A stretch of 9,736 bases of DNA from Planctomycetota bacterium (lineage in GTDB: Bacteria > Planctomycetota > Phycisphaerae > UBA1845 > CAIVHJ01): the NCBI GenBank assembly GCA_022573485.1, contig JACZTW010000135.1:1-9736 (forward strand), given 5' to 3'. The translations under genes were made by a program, and so were the position numbers. Positions 1 through 7,179 of the stretch are shown piece after piece. The notes below the pieces were generated by a model. That model was not told the origin of the DNA. It did no database searches and worked only from the letters and a program-made list of their open reading frames with translations. The number at the start of each line of letters is the position of its first letter. Position 1 is the first letter of the stretch.

Positions 1-1894
1 GGGCGAGCTTGGCGGCGTCGGAGTTTCTCATGCGAGGCATGGGGATGCGATGCGGGATGCCGCCGAGCCACTCTTGTTCGTCGCGGCGCGAGGTGAGGAG
101 AATCTTGACCTTGCTGGCGGGGTCGAGCCTGAGTTGGTGAAGGAAGTCGCGGAGATCGTCCTGCTCGGCGGCGGTCCATTGAGACTCCGTGCCTTCCGGA
201 AAGCCGGCCACGGGTTCGACATTGTCCCAGATCCAGAGGACGGGAAAGGTGCGGAGGAGTTGAAGGGCGAGTTGGCGGCGCTCGTCAGTGTCGTTCACGG
301 CGCCCCAGTCAATGCCTTTAGACTCCAGCAGCGGGGCAAAGGGTTGCCCGATTTGGTTGAGGAGGTCGTCGAGGTCGGTGTGGCCCTCGAAGGAGGCGAG
401 CAGGACGCGGGGTTGTTCGCCCAGCCCGCCGGTGATGGAATACCAGCGGGCGAACTCGACGGCGGTGCAGCTCTTGCCTTGCCCGGCGTAGGCGTGCAGG
501 AGAATCACGCGATGGCTGTCGAAGGCGCGGTCCAGGGCGAGGAGGGTCTCGTCGCGCCCGATGAAGCCCTCTTCCGGGACGTAGCGCAGAAGGGCGCGGT
601 TGTTCTGGACGGGATCAAGTTCCGGCCGGTCACTCAACTCGGTGGGTTGTCCGCCGGGGAAGAGCTCGATGCGGACGGCCTCGTAGACAACGGGGACGAA
701 CCAATCCTGGAGTGGTCGGGGCTGGAGGCCCACCCAGCGCTCGGGGTTGAGTTGAAGATGTTTGCGTCCCTCAGTGGCCGCTTGGCCGAAGCCGCGGCCC
801 TTGGCCAAGGCGGCATAGAGCTCGCCGATGTATTGGGCGGCGGTGACGACATACACGCTGTAGCGCATGCCAAGTACGGCGGGGATGCCCTGATCAACGA
901 CTGCCTGCGCAAGTGAGCCGATGGCGCGGATTTCTTCGTGGGTGCCATCGACTGTTTTCGGGGCGTCAGTGGCTTCGTGCATCGCGGATTGACAGGCGTT
1001 GAGGACCAGGAGCGGCACACCGTTGTCATGGAGAAGCTTGCCGAGGGTCTCACCATCTACGGGACGCATTTTGTCCTCGCCGGGATGCTCGAAAATGAGA
1101 TAGCCACGTTTCCCGGATTCTCCGCCGCCGAGCGCTAGGCCCGACAGCGCCGCGGCCCAATCGGCGAGTTTCGATTTGCTCAGATCCGCGTAAATCCCGT
1201 GGCCGTCAAAGTGGACGATGTGATAAGGGCGGCCTGCTTCCTTGGCGTCGGTAAGTTCTTTCTGGAGTTGCTCGAAGGTAGGCGGACGAAGGGCCTTGAT
1301 GTCGAAGCGGGGGCGATCCTCCCCGAGGTCTTGTAGCAGGCGGTTGGCCACGGCGCGCAGTTCGACTTTATCATTCGGGACACGGCACACCACGTAGAGT
1401 AGGCGGATCCGGCCATCCTGGGCTGGCGGGACGGAAACGAAGGAGAGGTTGGGATTGGACTGGACGCGAACGAAGGATTTCACCCGGAGCGAAATAGGGG
1501 AGTCCATTTTCGGATCGTGCATCAACTCCCAGGGAATGGAAGCGGCTTCCGCGACGCCGGTAGCGATCTCGACACGCAGATCGGCCAGATCGTTACGGAT
1601 GGGGAACCACAGCGCCTGGGTGTCGCCATCGGCTGCGAGTACTTTGGCGTAGAGTTCCTCGCCGCGGGTTTTCATCAGCGCCTCGATCTGCTGAACGGTG
1701 ATAGGTTCCACGGTCTCTGCGCGTTCGAGGTATTCTTCGAGATACCAGCGGAGGTCTTTCTGTTCTCGCTCGGTGAGAGCGAACTGGATTCTCGCCTTTG
1801 CCTCCAGATCGGGCTGGCCTGCTCGCTTCAACGTGAGGCGTATGGGGTAGTGGCCGTCTTTCAGAGCGTCTTGGCGAATGTGAAGTGTAGTCAT
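1..1894 (-). CDS. CHAT protease - NB-ARC/STAND ATPase fusion, C-terminus off window
   Basis: 631 residues are visible; the frame stays open to the left edge, so the protein is C-terminally truncated. The N-terminus carries a helical stretch including LRWYLEEYLE, usual at the start of CHAT proteins. A CHAT (caspase-like) domain follows, about residues 100-385, with the catalytic His in HFDGHG (His232) and the catalytic Cys in LVLNACQSA (Cys301). From about residue 440 comes an NB-ARC/STAND ATPase: GFIGRD entry motif, Walker A AYAGQGKS (Lys474), Walker B LWIWDNVE (Asp557), and ILLTSRRDE (598-606), a sensor-type motif. The ATPase is expected to act as a ligand-gated switch for the protease; a TPR, WD40 or similar sensor probably follows off-window. 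ATG at 1894 is the only reasonable start because an in-frame TAG lies seven codons upstream. The ribosome binding site is weak. It follows hemB by 108 bp on the same strand, with no evident functional link. Confidence 0.93.
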   Translation of the reverse strand, partial: MTTLHIRQDALKDGHYPIRLTLKRAGQPDLEAKARIQFALTEREQKDLRWYLEEYLERAETVEPITVQQIEALMKTRGEELYAKVLAADGDTQALWFPIRNDLADLRVEIATGVAEAASIPWELMHDPKMDSPISLRVKSFVRVQSNPNLSFVSVPPAQDGRIRLLYVVCRVPNDKVELRAVANRLLQDLGEDRPRFDIKALRPPTFEQLQKELTDAKEAGRPYHIVHFDGHGIYADLSKSKLADWAAALSGLALGGGESGKRGYLIFEHPGEDKMRPVDGETLGKLLHDNGVPLLVLNACQSAMHEATDAPKTVDGTHEEIRAIGSLAQAVVDQGIPAVLGMRYSVYVVTAAQYIGELYAALAKGRGFGQAATEGRKHLQLNPERWVGLQPRPLQDWFVPVVYEAVRIELFPGGQPTELSDRPELDPVQNNRALLRYVPEEGFIGRDETLLALDRAFDSHRVILLHAYAGQGKSCTAVEFARWYSITGGLGEQPRVLLASFEGHTDLDDLLNQIGQPFAPLLESKGIDWGAVNDTDERRQLALQLLRTFPVLWIWDNVEPVAGFPEGTESQWTAAEQDDLRDFLHQLRLDPASKVKILLTSRRDEQEWLGGIPHRIPMPRMRNSDAAKLA

Positions 1895-1983
1895 AGTGTC
1901 GATTGTCCCAGACTAGGCTCGAAGAGAACACTCTTTGGCAATCCGTGTCACGGCTCGGCTCGTTCATTCGGCGTATGGCGCGT

Positions 1984-1997
1984 CGTGGCAATCCACG
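1984..1997. repeat. Small hairpin carrying one copy of a 9-bp direct repeat
   Basis: CGTGG-CAAT-CCACG is a 5-bp stem with a 4-base loop just after the hemB stop. Its TGGCAATCC (1986-1994) recurs 50 bp away at 1936-1944, ahead of the CHAT gene. There is no T-tract. It may be a weak hemB transcript end or chance. Confidence 0.25.
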
Positions 1998-2002
1998 CCG
2001 GT

Positions 2003-2983
2003 TCACAGCATGTCGGCGAGTTTCCTTGCATAGTAGGTGATGATCATATCCGCGCCCGCTCGGATCACCGCGGTATGTGATTCGAGCACGGCCTTGGTCT
2101 CATCAAGCCAGCCGCGCTCGGCGGCGGCCTTGATCTGCGAGTACTCGCCGCTCACGAAGTAGGCGGCAGTCGGCATGCCGAACTCCTGCTTGGTGCGATA
2201 GATGATGTCCAAAAAGTGCAAGGCGGGCTTGACCATAACGATGTCGGCGCCCTCGGCGACATCCAGGGCCACTTCACGCATGGCTTCGTCCGAATTGGCT
2301 GGGTCCATTTGGTATGCTCGGCGATCGCCAAAGGCGGGCGGCGACTCCGCAGCCTCACGAAACGGTCCATAGAAGCTGCTGGCGTACTTGGCGGCATAAG
2401 CCATGATGGGAATGTGTGGAAAATCACGCTCGTCGAGCGCATTCCGCACCGCCTGGACCTGGCCATCCATCATCGCCGACGGTGCGACAATGTCGGCGCC
2501 TGCTTGGGCGTGCGACACAGCTTCGGCTGCCAGCAATGGCAGCGTGGCATCATTGTCAACCGTGCCGGCCCGGGGATCGTCGGACACGATACCACAATGC
2601 CCATGGTCCGTGTATTCACACAGGCAGACGTCGGTGATCACCAAGAGGTTCTGGCAGCGCTCCTTGATCGCTTCGATCGCGCGCTGCACGATGCCGTCGT
2701 CGGCATAGCCGCTCGACCCCTTGGCATCCTTCGTTTCCGGAATCCCGAAGAGCAGGACGGCCGGCAGCCCGCTCTGCTGAGTCGCTTGGCACTCTTCGAC
2801 GAGCGTATCAACCGAAAACTGGAACTGGCCCGGCATCGAAGTGATGGGCTTGCGCACGCCACGCCCAGGACAGACGAAATATGGGCAAATAAGTTGCTCT
2901 TTGCACAGCCGGGTTTCGGCAGTCAGTGCGCGCAAGAGCGGGTGCCCACGCAGCCGCCGCGGTCGCTCAGTCGGAAAACCCAT
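2003..2983 (-). CDS. hemB: Delta-aminolevulinic acid dehydratase (porphobilinogen synthase)
   Basis: Joins two 5-aminolevulinate molecules into porphobilinogen, the second committed step of tetrapyrrole (heme) synthesis, in the cytoplasm. It has 326 residues, the normal family length. The start RPRRLRGHPLLRAL is the family N-terminal signature. The metal site DVCLCEYTDHGHCG carries Cys120, Cys122 and Cys130, the zinc-binding triad, so this is the zinc-dependent class rather than the Mg-only Asp-rich class. The two Schiff-base lysines are Lys199 (AYAAKYASSFYGPFREA) and Lys252 (VMVKPAL). ATG at 2983 is supported by a strong Shine-Dalgarno AAAGGAG seven bases upstream. The gene is divergent from the ABC1-family kinase and lies upstream of the CHAT-ATPase on the same strand. 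No other heme gene is next to it. A 16-bp palindrome sits about 20 bp ahead of the start. Confidence 0.97.
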   Translation of the reverse strand: MGFPTERPRRLRGHPLLRALTAETRLCKEQLICPYFVCPGRGVRKPITSMPGQFQFSVDTLVEECQATQQSGLPAVLLFGIPETKDAKGSSGYADDGIVQRAIEAIKERCQNLLVITDVCLCEYTDHGHCGIVSDDPRAGTVDNDATLPLLAAEAVSHAQAGADIVAPSAMMDGQVQAVRNALDERDFPHIPIMAYAAKYASSFYGPFREAAESPPAFGDRRAYQMDPANSDEAMREVALDVAEGADIVMVKPALHFLDIIYRTKQEFGMPTAAYFVSGEYSQIKAAAERGWLDETKAVLESHTAVIRAGADMIITYYARKLADML

Positions 2984-2990
2984 TCCCTGA

Positions 2991-2997
2991 CTCCTTT
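2991..2997 (-). promoter_or_regulatory. hemB ribosome binding site
   Basis: Read on the minus strand this is AAAGGAG, seven bases before the ATG at 2983, a near-ideal Shine-Dalgarno. It fixes the hemB start. Confidence 0.85.
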
Positions 2998-3002
2998 GTG
3001 TT

Positions 3003-3018
3003 CGAAATCGTGATTTCG
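3003..3018. promoter_or_regulatory. 16-bp palindrome upstream of hemB
   Basis: CGAAATC-GT-GATTTCG is a perfect inverted repeat with 7-bp arms and a 2-bp centre. It begins 20 bp upstream of the hemB start codon and five bases beyond its Shine-Dalgarno, in the 243-bp divergent region shared with the ABC1-family kinase. A dyad of this size and place could be a repressor operator or a small 5'-UTR hairpin. No regulator is encoded in the window, so the role is inference. Confidence 0.4.
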
Positions 3019-3210
3019 CTCAATTATCGACTGCACGCCTCATGCTGTCCAGTGCCCGCCGGCGAAGAGAGAGAAGTTCATCACCTATTCAGACGAGTTT
3101 CGGCGTGCTCGCTCGATCGGCTCCATCGCTGAACCGATATATGGAGGAGACCGGCAAGCCCCGGATCACGAGGGGCGTGTCGGGTCATAAACAGCGGCTT
3201 GGCATCTAAT

Positions 3211-3218
3211 GAGGAGGT
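3211..3218 (+). promoter_or_regulatory. Ribosome binding site of the ABC1-family kinase
   Basis: GAGGAGGT lies nine bases before ATG 3227 and overlaps the in-frame ATG at 3209. The site therefore decides for 3227 as the translation start, since 3209 has no Shine-Dalgarno of its own. Confidence 0.75.
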
Positions 3219-3226
3219 CTTGCGGA

Positions 3227-4765
3227 ATGCGACAGTCACTTGTCGGACGCGGAGTTGGCTATGTCGATCTGGCTCGCCAGGCGCGAAAGATGCGCAGCAA
3301 GGACGAGACGGTCCGCGCGAACGCGCAGAAGCATCTCAGTATGCGCCTGGGCAAGCTGCGCGGATTGCCGCAGAAGATCGGACAAATCCTCAGCATGAGT
3401 CGAGACGAAGACCTGGCCGAGGCCACTCAAAATCTGACCGACGGCGCCGAGCCGCTCCCATTTCGAGAGGTTGAGCCGATCCTTCGGGAAACGTGGGAGT
3501 TGCCGGTAGAAGACGTGGTGGCTTCGATCGACCCGCACGGCTTGGCGGCTTCGCTGGGACAGGTTCACCGCGCCGAGCTGCCGGATGGTCGTGAGGTCGC
3601 CGTCAAGGTCCAGTACCCCGGCATCCGCAAGGCTGTGAAAGCCGATCTGCGGATGCTCGGCTGGTTGTCGAGCCCGGTCGGTGATTTGCGCCGCGGATTC
3701 GACATGAACGCATATCGATCCGAAATCCTGCGCGATTTGGAAGAGGAACTTGACTACCGCGTGGAGGCGAAGCACCAACAACGCTTTCAGCAAATATTGG
3801 CGGGCCTGCCTGAGTGGATTGTACCTCAGGTCATTGATGAGTTTTGCGGTGAGAAGGTATTGGTCACGTCATGGGTCGAGGGCGAGCAGATCGAAGACGC
3901 GACACGATGGCCCGCCAATGATCGCTTCGAGTTGGCCACCACGCTGCTCCGTGGATTCCTGCACATGCTCTTTCGGGAAGGGCTGATCCATGGCGATCCG
4001 CATCCCGGCAACTACCGTTTTCGACGCGCGGCTGAAGGCCCGCAGGTGATCTTGTATGACTACGGCAGCGTGACATCTCTGTCCCCCGACCATCGTTTGG
4101 CCTTGCTAAAGCTGATTGAGATCACCATGCGCCGCAAGGGCGATCCGTTCAAGCCTCTGGCCGCCTTGGGTTTTGATGAACGATTGTTGCTGCCGATCCG
4201 AGACAAGCTGGCGGCGGTCTGCAGCGTACTGTTTGATCCGTTCGGCGCTCCGGGCCAGTACGATCTGTCCCAATGGAAGCGGGCCGAGCGCATGGAGGAC
4301 ATCCTCGGTGCGGATCGCTGGAACTTCCGCATGAGTGCCCCCGCGCATTTGATTTTCATCATGCGGGCGTTTGCCGGTTTGTGCTACTACCTGGACAAGC
4401 TTGGAGCAAACGTCGCCTGGTCGATCGCCCTCCAGCCACATCTGGATGAAGCGCGACACCTGCTGGACGATTTCGATGTGTCCGCGCCGCCGACCCAGGC
4501 TGGCACCTTCGATTCGATCGCCAGGCATTTGAAAATATGTGTCACCGAGAAAGGCCAACAAAAGGTCGCCCTGACTTTTCCCTGTGCGGCGATCGACGAT
4601 ATCGCCAACCTGATGGGTGACGAATTGTGCGCGAGGGTCCAGGCCCAAGGCCAGGAGATTGACGCTATTGTACGCAGGGTTCGCGCACAGGCTTATGTCC
4701 CGCAAGATCTATTTGAATTCCAAGAGACCGACAGCAGCAACGGTGTGCGTGTCTGGCTCGAATAG
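3227..4765 (+). CDS. ABC1/UbiB/ADCK-family atypical kinase with extra C-terminal domain
   Basis: 512 residues from the chosen start. The ABC1 family (AarF, UbiB, ADCK/COQ8) has a protein-kinase-like fold with ATPase activity and often supports isoprenoid-quinone synthesis or lipid homeostasis. The family-specific motifs appear in order: KxGQ in PQKIGQ (Lys50-Gln53), the nucleotide loop AASLGQVHRA (about 107-116), the VAVK lysine (Lys127), EEELDYR (about 172-178), the catalytic loop HGDPHPGN (255-262, Asp257) and metal-binding DYG (278-280) in place of DFG. No C-terminal transmembrane pair is obvious, unlike UbiB. Instead residues about 435-512 form a separate alpha/beta-looking segment (LKICVTEKGQQKVALTFP ... 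GVRVWLE). An in-frame ATG at 3209 would add six residues but lacks a ribosome binding site. The acetyltransferase gene follows after 18 nt. The substrate is not predictable; no quinone-synthesis gene is nearby. Confidence 0.95.
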   Translation: MRQSLVGRGVGYVDLARQARKMRSKDETVRANAQKHLSMRLGKLRGLPQKIGQILSMSRDEDLAEATQNLTDGAEPLPFREVEPILRETWELPVEDVVASIDPHGLAASLGQVHRAELPDGREVAVKVQYPGIRKAVKADLRMLGWLSSPVGDLRRGFDMNAYRSEILRDLEEELDYRVEAKHQQRFQQILAGLPEWIVPQVIDEFCGEKVLVTSWVEGEQIEDATRWPANDRFELATTLLRGFLHMLFREGLIHGDPHPGNYRFRRAAEGPQVILYDYGSVTSLSPDHRLALLKLIEITMRRKGDPFKPLAALGFDERLLLPIRDKLAAVCSVLFDPFGAPGQYDLSQWKRAERMEDILGADRWNFRMSAPAHLIFIMRAFAGLCYYLDKLGANVAWSIALQPHLDEARHLLDDFDVSAPPTQAGTFDSIARHLKICVTEKGQQKVALTFPCAAIDDIANLMGDELCARVQAQGQEIDAIVRRVRAQAYVPQDLFEFQETDSSNGVRVWLE

Positions 4766-4783
4766 GGAAGGCTGGGTGTCGCC

Positions 4784-5383
4784 ATGGCTGTGATCAGTCT
4801 GCCAGCCGTGACGCAGGAACTTGAACGTATTTTCGGCACGCAACAACGGCTGAAAGTACGATTCGTGGACTTGGAAGTGTACCAACGATTCCGCTCGATG
4901 GAGTGCGGCCTGGTCAGTTGTCTTGACGGTCAGACCGGCCCGGACCCGCAGAGACCGCAGGTGCTGGCGATTGCGCTGCACGACAAACCGGTGGGCGTTG
5001 TTTCGTTCCTGGTCAGCACGAACGCTTACAAGCAGTCATCGTCCAATCTCTATGGGCGGATCGATCTCGTGATCATGTCGAGCCATTCTCGCGGGTTGGG
5101 AATTGGACGGCTGCTGGTGTTGTCCGCGATCACCCAATTGCTCGCCCTGTACGGGCGACGGCTCTACTCACTGAGCAGCTTGGCAGCTCACCCGGCCATG
5201 GAAGTCATCCTTGAAGGAGTGGGATTCTCCGGAGAGTATCGCCAGAACGATAATTTCAAACACGAAGAACTGCAACTCGAAGACGCGGATCGGAACGGGT
5301 TGATTATGTTTTTCCGCGAGAAGACCGCCGAGGCGCTTCAAGCGAGCAATTTCCGCCTCCGACAGGCGTGCAAGCATGGGTGA
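4784..5383 (+). CDS. GNAT-family N-acetyltransferase
   Basis: 199 residues, expected to move an acetyl group from acetyl-CoA to an amine. The acetyl-CoA pyrophosphate-binding motif A of GNAT proteins is visible as RIDLVIMSSHSRGLGIGRLL (about 92-111), containing the R-G-L-G-I-G turn after a beta strand. It is followed by a helix and then AAHPAMEVILEGVGFSG (134-150), which matches the usual late-strand region with a GF turn. The N-terminal 60 residues are less typical. The start is 18 nt after the kinase stop, with a modest GGGAAGG about 12 nt ahead, so it is probably co-transcribed and perhaps translationally linked. There is no signal peptide, so it should be cytoplasmic. The acceptor is unknown. 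With a sialidase-like and a DUF115 gene downstream, an amino sugar is possible, but a protein or small molecule is equally allowed. Confidence 0.85.
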   Translation: MAVISLPAVTQELERIFGTQQRLKVRFVDLEVYQRFRSMECGLVSCLDGQTGPDPQRPQVLAIALHDKPVGVVSFLVSTNAYKQSSSNLYGRIDLVIMSSHSRGLGIGRLLVLSAITQLLALYGRRLYSLSSLAAHPAMEVILEGVGFSGEYRQNDNFKHEELQLEDADRNGLIMFFREKTAEALQASNFRLRQACKHG

Positions 5384-5511
5384 GATGGCGGATCACTGTG
5401 GCGACTACTGGAGTCCCTCGAAAGATGCACCTGTGACCGGCCGATGCTAACCGGTTGACATGGGCGAGCCGAGTTCGGGGTCGCTCAATCAAGGAACAGT
5501 CACCGAAGACG

Positions 5512-6456
5512 ATGTTCAGCAAGATGTACTTCACCAATCCCGATCCAGGCATCCCACATTGCCACGCACCCTCCATCTGCCAGGCGGCTTCCGGATCGTT
5601 GCTGATGGTGTGGTACGCTTATCCGAACATCGAGACCGAGGAAGGCATTCTCGTGCTGGTCCGGAAAGCGGCCGGTTCCAGCGAGTGGAGCGCGAGCAGG
5701 AGGATTCTCACAAAGTTGAATGGCACGCTGGCGAATCCAGTGCTGTTTGAAGATGCCGACGGAGTGCTGTGGTTGATGTTTGTCACGCTTCGCGGCCATT
5801 ACTGGGACAGTGCCGTCTTGATGGCGTCGCGCAGTTCGGATGAAGGTGAGACATGGTCAACGCCGCACACCGTTATCAACGATCCAGGGATGATGGTGCG
5901 TCATCCCGCACTTATGCGTGGCGATCGATCCGTGATTTTGCCGGCCTATGACGAGCGCAGCAATGAGACCGTATTGCTTTCTTACAATCCTCATACGTCC
6001 ACGTGGACGGAGTACTTCCGCTTCGCGGCCTCCAAGGCTATTCAGGCTTGCCTGGTCGGTGTGTCGATACGCAAGTGGATAATGGTTCTTCGGCCGACGG
6101 GCGAACAACGTGCTTGCCTGAGGACAATTTCAAACGACGAAGGCCAAACGTGGTCTCAAGTCATTCAGACCTCGTTGCCGAATCCGCTCTCCGGCATCGC
6201 GGCCTTTCAGAGTGGTGAGGAGCTGTGTGTGGTTCATAATCATACGACAGAACATCGACGCTATCCTTTGAGTATGTGCTGTTCACGTGATCAAGGCGTC
6301 TCCTGGAGCCAACCTGTACATATTGATGAAGCTGAGCACGAAGTCTCCTATCCTTCTTTTCTCGTCGATCGCAGCGGGCTTGTGCATGGTGCCTACACGT
6401 ATGACCGCCGGTGCATCAAGTATGTATGCTTCGATGAATCGTGGTGGAGGAAGTAG
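5512..6456 (+). CDS. BNR/Asp-box sialidase-like beta-propeller protein (BNR_2 family)
   Basis: 314 residues from ATG 5512. The six-bladed sialidase fold is shown by three Asp boxes (SxDxGxTW type): SSDEGETW (108-115), SNDEGQTW (207-214) and SRDQGVSW (258-265). The N-terminal HCHAPSI (16-22), PNPLSGIAA (223-231) and the closing YTYDRRCIKYV (296-306) are the conserved blocks of the BNR_2 sialidase-like family. The family is often named exo-alpha-sialidase, but many members are not biochemically proven. No signal peptide is seen, which is unusual for a secreted sialidase, so an intracellular sugar hydrolase or lyase is possible. A TTG at 5455 would lengthen the protein by 19 residues, but it has no ribosome binding site and is the first part of a TTGACA hexamer. 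ATG 5512 has AAGGA 16 nt upstream; ATG 5524 also remains possible. The stop lies 3 nt before the next gene. Confidence 0.85.
   Translation: MFSKMYFTNPDPGIPHCHAPSICQAASGSLLMVWYAYPNIETEEGILVLVRKAAGSSEWSASRRILTKLNGTLANPVLFEDADGVLWLMFVTLRGHYWDSAVLMASRSSDEGETWSTPHTVINDPGMMVRHPALMRGDRSVILPAYDERSNETVLLSYNPHTSTWTEYFRFAASKAIQACLVGVSIRKWIMVLRPTGEQRACLRTISNDEGQTWSQVIQTSLPNPLSGIAAFQSGEELCVVHNHTTEHRRYPLSMCCSRDQGVSWSQPVHIDEAEHEVSYPSFLVDRSGLVHGAYTYDRRCIKYVCFDESWWRK
6446..6452 (+). promoter_or_regulatory. Ribosome binding site of the DUF115-like gene, inside the upstream gene
   Basis: GGAGGAA lies seven bases before ATG 6460 and inside the last codons of the sialidase-like gene. The placement supports coupled expression of the two genes. 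Confidence 0.75.
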
Positions 6457-6459
6457 TCG

Positions 6460-7068
6460 ATGGCCTACGACAAGATCAGCGATTTCAAGAACATCCACAA
6501 TGAGCAGAAGGTCTTCATTTTGGCGTCGGGCCCCTCACTCAGCGAACTGGATTTCTCGCCCCTGCGCCGGCGCGTCGTAATCGGCCTGAATCGGTCGGCT
6601 TTGATCTACTCGGACACGCACTATCACTGCACGATGGACGAGAGACTTTTCGAAGAGTTCGAAGAAGTGCTCAAGAAGACGCGCTACCTGTTTACACTCG
6701 AGAATCGACCGTTCGGCATTCCGATCGAGTTGCTGGGCTCGCAGGGCTTCAGTTGGGATCTGGAGAAGGGAATCTACTCGGGTTACACAGTATCCTACTT
6801 CGCGCTTCAGCTTGCAGTGTACATGGGGTTCAAACAAATCTTCTATCTCGGCCTCGACTTGAAGCACGCCAACGGGCAGACGCACTTTTTCGGGAAAGAT
6901 CACGTTTCGCTCAATCATGAACAGACCGAGTTTCCCAAGATGTGCAAGTGGCTGGCACACGCGGCGGAGATTCTGCACGACGCGAACATCAAGGTGTATA
7001 ATTGCAGCATGGAATCAAGCCTGACGTGTTTTCCGAAGGTGTCGTACGAGTGGGCACTGTCGCAGTGA
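6460..7068 (+). CDS. DUF115 / MptE-like family protein, possible surface-glycan enzyme
   Basis: 202 residues. The N-terminal nucleotide-binding-like motif VFILASGPSLSELDFSPL (18-35) is followed by VIGLNRSALIY (40-50) and an Asp in HCTMDER (60). The signature block is SGYTVSYFALQLAVYMGFKQ (107-126) running into IFYLGLDL and HFFGKDH (142-148). The end, AEILHDANIKVYNCSMESSL (169-188), matches the family pattern of a helix, a strand and an Asn-Cys/Ala-Ser/Thr turn. This architecture fits PF01973 (6-hydroxymethylpterin diphosphokinase MptE-like), whose bacterial members sit mostly in capsule, LPS or flagellin-glycosylation loci. The GPSL start and the YLGLDL strand also resemble GT42 (CstI/CstII) sialyltransferases. 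It starts 3 nt after the sialidase-like gene with a strong ribosome binding site, so the two are almost certainly co-translated. The exact reaction cannot be assigned. Confidence 0.75.
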   Translation: MAYDKISDFKNIHNEQKVFILASGPSLSELDFSPLRRRVVIGLNRSALIYSDTHYHCTMDERLFEEFEEVLKKTRYLFTLENRPFGIPIELLGSQGFSWDLEKGIYSGYTVSYFALQLAVYMGFKQIFYLGLDLKHANGQTHFFGKDHVSLNHEQTEFPKMCKWLAHAAEILHDANIKVYNCSMESSLTCFPKVSYEWALSQ

Positions 7069-7097
7069 GGTGACAGGCCCGGCCCCGACCTCGCCTC

Positions 7098-7133
7098 ACG
7101 ACGCCGGCGAAGGGATACGGGCGCCGGCGTCGT
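7098..7133. terminator. Hairpin between convergent genes, probable bidirectional terminator
   Basis: ACGACGCCGGCG (7098-7109) pairs perfectly with CGCCGGCGTCGT (7122-7133): a 12-bp GC-rich stem around a 12-nt loop. It lies 29 nt after the DUF115-like stop and 46 nt after the stop of the convergent ABM gene. There is no T-tract on either side, so it is not a textbook intrinsic terminator. An mRNA-end stabiliser or a Rho-assisted end is the alternative. Confidence 0.55.
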
Positions 7134-7179
7134 ATGACAGACGGAACGGGCGGTGTGCGACTCGTACTGCGGGAAACGC

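Noticed and set aside
50..916. Long plus-strand open frame of 288 codons
   Set aside because: It is antisense to the CHAT/NB-ARC gene, whose minus-strand frame carries recognisable CHAT and Walker motifs. The plus reading has no domain and no ribosome binding site.
1517..2080. Plus-strand open frame of 187 codons across the CHAT gene start and the hemB end
   Set aside because: It overlaps two well-supported minus-strand genes antisense and has no recognisable motif.
2216..3013. Plus-strand open frame of 265 codons
   Set aside because: Antisense shadow of hemB, which is certain.
3042..3209. A 55-codon plus-strand frame (ATG 3042, inner ATG 3141) ending in TAA that overlaps the ATG at 3209
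   Set aside because: The TAATG junction with the kinase looked like a leader peptide, but neither ATG has a ribosome binding site, the first half is Arg/Ser-rich, and the kinase start is better placed at 3227.
2984..3226. Divergent intergenic region searched for sigma-70 promoters
   Set aside because: GATATA-like and TTCATC-like hexamers exist, but no pair with good spacing, so no promoter is called.
4106..4705. Minus-strand open frame of 199 codons
   Set aside because: Antisense to the ABC1-family kinase; no family features.
5455..5511. TTG start extending the sialidase-like protein by 19 residues
   Set aside because: No ribosome binding site, the added residues are Arg/Ser-rich and not part of the family, and the TTG belongs to a TTGACA hexamer. 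That hexamer could be a -35 box, but no acceptable -10 box lies 16-18 bp away, so I did not call a promoter either.
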